DNA of 64,000 nt from Diogma glabrata. Lineage: Eukaryota > Arthropoda > Insecta > Diptera > Cylindrotomidae. Positions within the stretch are counted from its first letter, which is position 1. Each line of letters opens with the position of its first letter. Below are positions 58,698 through 64,000 of the stretch, piece by piece. A model generated the notes under the pieces. That model was not told the DNA's origin, made no database searches, and worked only from the letters and a program-made list of their open reading frames with translations. The stretch covers positions 71,714,033 through 71,778,032 of the forward strand of contig OY856187.1 in the NCBI GenBank assembly GCA_963693315.1. Direction: 5' to 3'. The translations under genes were made by a program, and so were the position numbers.

Positions 58698-59493
58698 TCA
58701 ATTCCAGTCCCAACTAGTTGGATTTGATGTTGCGATTCTGTCTTGATGTGATTCTGTTAATAATCCTATCCAACAGTGCCCTTAATAGTAAAGTTTTTTA
58801 TTTATTCTCGAAAACGGTTAGCAACACAAACTATAATAACTTTTTTTTCGTTGATTTGGTGGGTTGTATATATTTATTTTCAAAAACATATTACATCAAG
58901 CTCTCATCTGATTTATTATTTTTTTTAGTTGTAAAGTTCTTTCTGAACGAATCTGCAACATATCCGCTCTATTCAAAGTATCAAAAACATTTTTTTTCCG
59001 CGATTAAAAAACAATGACGTAGTGACACATCAGTAAATGCATTAGCAAACAGAATTTGTTTTTTTTTGCATTAACATATTTTTTTAAAACTTTCCGTTGA
59101 TAACGATTTTTTTATCTATAGTCTCGCTGCTCCTTTATAGCTTTAAAAAGAGAGTCTTCTCACACGGCTACAAACCTTAGCAACTCAAGTACCCAGTAGG
59201 TATGGATTTTGCAAACAATTTCGTAAAATCACAAAATCTTTTGAGTAGCAAAATCTTTTGAGATTATGGACGAATAATCTAATCAATATATCTCAAACCA
59301 ACAACAACCTACTCAATTCACATAACCACATATCTGAAAGACAACAACCTTCACGGTTTTCATGTGATAACCATCAAAGTCAAGAGGTGTTATTAAAAGA
59401 AAAATGAGTTTGCATTTCGTTCGTTCTCACCCTAATTGATACCTGATAAGTTTGAGAAAGACTATTATTCCTCGTTTCAGTGATTCTAACCTT
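58698..59493. other. AT-rich DNA, nothing firm
   Basis: The far right may contain more of the decayed Gypsy gag region, but I cannot align it with confidence. Confidence 0.35.
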
Positions 59494-59652
59494 GGTGGTT
59501 ATTTTGTAGCATTATCTCACTAGGTGAGATAAATAGTGAGATAAAAAAATTATGTTTAAATGATTTCTTTTATCTAATATAATCGATCAAAGACAAATAT
59601 TTTATCTCACTTTTTATCTCACCTAGTGAGATAACGCTACAAAATAACCACC
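59494..59652. mobile_element. 159-bp MITE with GGTGGTTATTTTGTAGC ends
   Basis: The terminal inverted repeats cover about 45 bp each: ggtggttattttgtagcat and the complement of ggtggttattttgtagcgt, both followed by tatctcactaggtgagata. The trinucleotide CTT flanks both ends (59491-59493 and 59653-59655), suggesting a 3-bp target duplication. No coding capacity. Confidence 0.85.
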
Positions 59653-59655
59653 CTT

Positions 59656-60975
59656 GTGAGGAATACAAAACGGACAATTGGGAGACGAACACAAAAATAC
59701 CACGAGCTGTTCGGAGATCACTTGATATGGAATCGATAAATGGTCGGCTTACCTCGCACTTTGAAGAATATAAGCTCATCAAAATATTGCGTAAAAACAT
59801 GTCGACTGCTCTACAAGATATAACATTGACTTATCACTTCCGAAGTATAGCTTCCAAGCTAAGGTTTGCGAAAAATATGAAACACTATATGGTCACGAAA
59901 CTATAGCAATAAACATCATGATAATTTCCCTAGGAGAGTATTATATGTTTGGAATATCATAACATATGTTTAGACATAACATATGTTTATACATAACATA
60001 TGTTTAGAATATCCTACTCCAGTTAGGTTGGATAAATTTAATGATCTTCATGTAGGCAACCAAGTAGAAGAATCTGGAACAGTGCGAGAACTTGGTATTG
60101 TATCAGCGGGTTTTTTAAGACAGCATGATCCCAATCCTATGATTATATGCTTGAACTGCAAGGATCTGGGTGGGACACAGATATCAAGATTATCATCACG
60201 ATATTTGGTATATATTCTGTTATGGTTGTGGGAAATCTGGGTTCCGCAAGCCAACATATTAAGATTGTATGCATAATATGATGTGAATCTATCAACATGA
60301 CGTAACTCAATATGGGGGAAATTCGTCCGGCGACTCAAAACTGCAAATCCAAAATATTGTTTCACAGATCAAACAAAGAGCCAACCTGCTACAAATGTTA
60401 GACATTATATCACATAAAAATGTTTTAGAGAAAGATCCTAAGACGGATGAGTTACTGAAGAATTTTGTTTCCAAAGATTACCCTACACCAATTTCAATTG
60501 TCACTAGGTGTCGAGATTGAGTCTTCAGGTTAACATTTCATTTGCCAGCCAAACTAAATTAATAAAGTTCTGTATCGTACCATCTTTGGAAGGTGAGTTG
60601 TTTAAGGATCAAGTTTTGATCAGTGCGCCACACGTCAACGCCACATGTCAACACACCTTTTATTTCGGATTTTATTTCAGTAATTGAAGTTGACGTTACT
60701 AACAGGCATGACCTATTGCCTTCTCAAACTAATCAATTTTTGTCGATTATAAATACATTTCCTTTATACGATGTTCAGGGTCTTGGAAAATGAGTGTTCA
60801 TGAGCATGAAATAAATAATGGGACTGCAAAACCGATTAAACAGCAGCATTATCCTAAATCACCAGAAATTCAAGCCGAGGAAATTGACCAAATATTAGCT
60901 CTTAATGCCATGGAAGTTAGTCAAAGTCCTTGGAGTTATCCAATTATTATGGTGCGTAGGGCTGAGGCGTTATAT
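59656..60975 (+). pseudogene. Decayed Ty3/Gypsy-type gag-pol relic, interrupted at the RT
   Basis: Plus-strand remnants occur in normal gag-pol order. A capsid-like stretch with LIKILRKNMSTALQDI lies near 59775. A zinc-knuckle region near 60150-60270 has CLNCKDLG and, in another frame, CYGCGKSGFRK. A protease-region tail near 60570 resembles KFCIVPSLEGE. An N-terminal RT segment at about 60845-60975 contains SPEIQAEEIDQIL and SPWSYPIIMVRRA. Frame changes and stops separate these pieces. The relic is cut at 60975 by the LTR of the younger element, and the rest of its RT should lie beyond the window to the right. Confidence 0.75.
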
Positions 60976-61268
60976 TGTCCTCATATAATATTGTTTATTT
61001 TAAATTACTTTTGAGCACTTAATAAAAGAACAAAAACTTGCGATTAAAAAAACTTCTTTTATTGAATTCAAAATTATTTTTATACAAAATATTTTATTTT
61101 GATTTATATATTTTGAGTTGCTCGACCGAGTGCAAAACTAGAAGTGAAATATGTATTTTTCATATGACAATAATTAATTATAATTTAACTCGACTTCCGC
61201 TGAATTAACTTAGTATTGTCGTTGTCGTTGTTGTTATTTGTTTTTGTTTAGTATTACCGCTACATACA
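60976..61268 (-). repeat. 3' LTR of the minus-strand Gypsy element
   Basis: Read on the minus strand, the LTR begins TGTATGTAGCGG at 61268, right after the purine-rich tract, and ends in GAGGACA at 60976, giving TG...CA ends. Several AATAAA signals lie inside. The right end falls exactly where the reading of the older RT relic stops. The second LTR is outside the window, so the limits cannot be checked by comparing LTRs. Confidence 0.7.
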
Positions 61269-61278
61269 CTCCCCCACC
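61269..61278 (-). promoter_or_regulatory. Polypurine tract of the Gypsy element
   Basis: The minus strand reads GGTGGGGGAG immediately before the LTR start TGTATG. This is the expected primer for plus-strand DNA synthesis during reverse transcription. Confidence 0.75.
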
Positions 61279-61307
61279 AGATTTAAAATTATAAATTTTA
61301 GATCGAT

Positions 61308-63998
61308 TTAGATCAATTTTAGATCAAAACGTACACTTTTGGTTGTTTTTTGTAGTTTTCTGTCTGCCGACAAGATGCTGTACGCTGGTTTTATTCTGTC
61401 AATGGAAATCGTCGTGTTCTTCCCGTGAATGTCCACGATGAAAAATTTACGCAGTTTGCGTATAACTGTAAACGGCCCTTCGTAAGGTGCACTAAGGGGT
61501 CCTTTTACTTTGTCCACTCGAACAAAAACGTGTGTACAGTTGTTAAGATCTTTAGGGATGAAAATGTCGGTCTGATTAGATTGCCTTGGAGAAATAGGAA
61601 TTAGTGTTTGCATATTATTTCGCAATTTCTTAATAAACTCAGACGTGTCAGAAGTGTTGGCTGGAGGAGAGTCGACAAAGAATTCGCCGGGGACTTTTAA
61701 AGTTTGACCATACACTAGTTCTGCAGGTGTGCAGTTGAGGTCTTCCTTGAAAGAGGTTCTTATGCCAAGTAATACTATTGGGAGTTCTGTGCTCCAATGA
61801 ACGGTATTGCATCGTGCTTTCAACGATGCTTTAAGTTGACGATGGAAGCGTTCGACAAGACCGTTTGCTTTTGGATTGTAAGCAGTTGTGCGGATTCGAT
61901 GAGATCCTAGAAGCTTAGTGAGCTCGGTGAACAGATTGGATTCGAATTGTCCGCCACGATCTGTCGTTATAACCGAAGGAATACCAAATCTAGAAATGTA
62001 TTCCTGTAAAAGTGTTGATGCTATGGTACTTGCTGTCATGTCCTTTAATGGATATGCTTCTGGCCAACGTGTGAAGCGGTCTACTGTAGTCAAAATGTAG
62101 CTATATCCATTTGATTGTGGTAGTGGTCCAACGATGTCGATGTGGATATGTTCAAATCTGCAATTCGGTAATTCAAATTTACCAATTGGAGATTTTGTGT
62201 GCCTGTGGATTTTTGATCGTTGACACGATTCACAAGATTTAGCCCATATCCCTGTGTCAACATTCATTCGTGGCCAAAAATACTTCGAAGTAATTAATTT
62301 TCGCGTTGCACGTATGCCAGGATGTGATAAACCATGCAAGTTATCGAAAATCGTTTTTCTGATGCTGTGTGGGACGTATGGTCGATTATAACCAGAAGAC
62401 GTCTCGCACCAGATTTTGTCGTTGCTGCCTGATGATTGTATAAACCTAAGTTTAATTTTTGATGATCTTGACGGTTTGTCAGGATCAATCAATTTCTTAA
62501 GTTCATCGTCCTCCTGTTGCAATTTCGGTAGATCTTTCAGGTTGAAAGTAGAAGTGTAGATTTCTGTTGAAGATTCTTCACCAGAACGTGATAAACAATC
62601 ACTGACGACGTTGTCTTTGCCTTTGATGTGTCGTATGTCTGTAGTGAATTGTGCGATGAAATCTAGGTGACGTAGTTGTCGTGGACTTCTTAAAGTTTTA
62701 GATGAAATTGCTGTGATCAGAGGCTTGTGATCAGTATAGACAGAGAAATTTTGTCCTTCGACAAAATAGCGAAAATGTTTGATTGCGAGATAGATTGCTA
62801 GTAGCTCTCTATCAAACGCAGAATATTTTGCTTCAGTAGGAGTGAGTTTCCTGGAGAAAAATGCAAGTGGCTCCCAGCATCCATTGTTGTACTGTTGTAG
62901 TACAGCTCCGACTGCAGTGTTCGAAGCGTCTGATGTTATGTTGAACTGTGTGTTGTCCAACGGATGTGCTAAAAGAGTAGCGGCGGCAAGAGATTCTTTA
63001 ACCTTCTGGAAAGACTCGTTACAGTCTTCTGGCCAAGAAAAATTGGATTTGTTCTTGCCTTTTTTAATCAATGATGCCAAATGCCCGTGAATAGGCGCTA
63101 ACAATTCGGCTAAACGTGGTATAAAGCGGTGATAATAATTCACCATACCTACGAATTGCTGTATTTGGCGGATTGATGTTGGAGCTTGGAAGTTGGAGAT
63201 GGCAGTAACTCTATCTTTCGATGGGAGTATGCCGTTTTCCGAAATAGAGTGGCTCAAAAAATCAAGTGATTTTTGGCCGAAGATGCATTTTGAAGCTTTT
63301 ATATTTATGCCGTATTCAATTAGGCGAGTGAAAAGTTTCTCCAAGTGCAGAAGATGTTCTGCTTCGGAGCGGCTAGCTATGAGGATATCATCTATATAGA
63401 CGAAGACGAAATCCAGTTCCTTTGTAACTTCATTGATGAAGCGCTGGAATGTCTGTGCCGAGTTTCGTAAACCGTAAGGCATACGAGTGAACTCGAACAA
63501 TCCAAAAGGTGTAGTTATAGCTGTTTTATGGATATCCTCATCTGCCATAGGTATCTGGTGATAAGCTCTTACCAGATCTATTTTGGAAAAAATTTTGCAT
63601 CCTGCTAGTTTCAAGGAAAAACTTTGTATGTTTGGGATGGGATATCTATCCGGAACAGTAGCAGCATTAAGCTGTCTGTAGTCTCCACAAGGTCGCCAGT
63701 CCTTGTCCTTTTTCTGAACCATGTGCAACGGAGAGGAGACTGGAGAATTAGAAGGACGACAAATACCTAGTTCCACCATATGTTCAAATTCGGTCTTTGC
63801 AGCTTTGAGTTTCGTCGGGTCCAAGCGTCTTGGATTAATGGATGGAAGTCTTCCATTAGTCACAATGTAATGTTTTACATTGTGCTTAATTGGGAGGCCA
63901 TAGTTTGGTGCCTCGGTAAGTGACGAAAACTTTTTCAGGAGTGTGCCGAATTGATTGTCGACGCTGAAATGTTTGGGTGTAGGCGTATTACAATTAGT
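61308..63998 (-). CDS. Ty3/Gypsy pol polyprotein (RT, RNase H, integrase), 5'-partial
   Basis: The frame is open to the right edge of the window, so its true start is outside; the first possible internal initiator is only a GTG at 63863. Counting from there gives 851 residues. [10 protein letters not shown] near 59, [12 protein letters not shown] near 94, catalytic YIDD at 157-160. RNase H: SDAS near 311, E352, D378 in YTDHK. Integrase: zinc-binding H510, H514, C544 and C547, then D576 in HIDIVG, D635 in TTDRGG and E671 in VERFH. The C-terminal tail ends soon after a [12 protein letters not shown] segment. All catalytic residues are present without stops. The protein copies element RNA into DNA and inserts it in the nucleus. 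Clade not fixed; the integrase tail is reminiscent of insect CsRn1-like elements. Confidence 0.95.
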   Translation of the reverse strand, partial: TNCNTPTPKHFSVDNQFGTLLKKFSSLTEAPNYGLPIKHNVKHYIVTNGRLPSINPRRLDPTKLKAAKTEFEHMVELGICRPSNSPVSSPLHMVQKKDKDWRPCGDYRQLNAATVPDRYPIPNIQSFSLKLAGCKIFSKIDLVRAYHQIPMADEDIHKTAITTPFGLFEFTRMPYGLRNSAQTFQRFINEVTKELDFVFVYIDDILIASRSEAEHLLHLEKLFTRLIEYGINIKASKCIFGQKSLDFLSHSISENGILPSKDRVTAISNFQAPTSIRQIQQFVGMVNYYHRFIPRLAELLAPIHGHLASLIKKGKNKSNFSWPEDCNESFQKVKESLAAATLLAHPLDNTQFNITSDASNTAVGAVLQQYNNGCWEPLAFFSRKLTPTEAKYSAFDRELLAIYLAIKHFRYFVEGQNFSVYTDHKPLITAISSKTLRSPRQLRHLDFIAQFTTDIRHIKGKDNVVSDCLSRSGEESSTEIYTSTFNLKDLPKLQQEDDELKKLIDPDKPSRSSKIKLRFIQSSGSNDKIWCETSSGYNRPYVPHSIRKTIFDNLHGLSHPGIRATRKLITSKYFWPRMNVDTGIWAKSCESCQRSKIHRHTKSPIGKFELPNCRFEHIHIDIVGPLPQSNGYSYILTTVDRFTRWPEAYPLKDMTASTIASTLLQEYISRFGIPSVITTDRGGQFESNLFTELTKLLGSHRIRTTAYNPKANGLVERFHRQLKASLKARCNTVHWSTELPIVLLGIRTSFKEDLNCTPAELVYGQTLKVPGEFFVDSPPANTSDTSEFIKKLRNNMQTLIPISPRQSNQTDIFIPKDLNNCTHVFVRVDKVKGPLSAPYEGPFTVIRKLRKFFIVDIHGKNTTISIDRIKPAYSILSADRKLQKTTKSVRFDLKLI

Positions 63999-64000
63999 TA

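Larger units (their letters stand above)
60976..64000 (-). mobile_element. Ty3/Gypsy LTR retrotransposon, partial, runs off the right edge
   Basis: The 3' LTR, the polypurine tract and an intact pol frame containing reverse transcriptase, RNase H and integrase are present. The 5' half, with gag, protease, primer-binding site and 5' LTR, is beyond 64000. It is inserted in the opposite orientation into an older Gypsy relic. An uninterrupted frame indicates a young insertion. Confidence 0.92.

Noticed and set aside
58439..58717. 92-codon plus-strand frame with several cysteines
   Set aside because: It overlaps the minus-strand cysteine-rich stretch, which has the more regular pattern; the plus frame shows no conserved domain.

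Overview
The window looks like nuclear DNA from an arthropod, most likely an insect. It is very AT-rich, has long non-coding stretches, and carries GT-AG introns, animal-type non-LTR retrotransposons, a Ty3/Gypsy element, hAT DNA transposons, many inverted-repeat (MITE-like) elements and satellite-like arrays. I see no bacterial operon and no convincing rRNA or CRISPR. The species cannot be named from sequence alone.

Layout. 1-3000 is AT-rich with two dispersed repeats and one small hairpin. 3003-13372 (copy A) is one half of a direct segmental duplication; the other half is 51568-58472 (copy B). Copy A was interrupted by a full-length non-LTR retrotransposon (5629-9245, intact 1007-codon ORF) and a cluster of foldback/MITE elements (10321-11118). 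Copy B was interrupted by other elements (52060-53424). 14954-15520 is a dimeric TATCGATA-packed element with an 8-bp target duplication. 16700-18705 and 19225-21820 are tandem and higher-order repeats. 21820-31345 is mostly plain AT-rich DNA with one GC-richer degenerate minisatellite (25045-25545). 31605-35045 and 48905-50330 hold copies of a composite satellite-like family. 35167-36215 is a 1-kb foldback element. 38684-40805 and 42097-46887 are two hAT-type transposons, each with an 8-bp target duplication; the second carries a decayed ZMYM1/DUF4371-type transposase and a 77-bp minisatellite. 59494-64000 is a nest: a degraded plus-strand Gypsy relic, itself hit by a MITE, cut by a younger minus-strand Gypsy element that runs off the right edge.

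The only likely host gene is on the minus strand of copy B (visible exons 55517-55890 and 55328-55453, joined across a 63-bp GT-AG intron). It encodes an alanine/lysine-rich protein built on an 11-residue period, like group 3 LEA (desiccation-type) proteins, with apolipophorin-III-like helices as the alternative. Copy A holds a twice-deleted relative that still has a 58-codon open frame (11407-11583).

The most unusual signals are the LEA-like gene pair, a set of small hairpins with unrelated arms around a common GAGGCG...AGCCGAG centre, a 5'UTR-plus-3'-end deletion derivative of the non-LTR element, and the TATCGATA dimer. All calls were made by eye; none was tested by database search.
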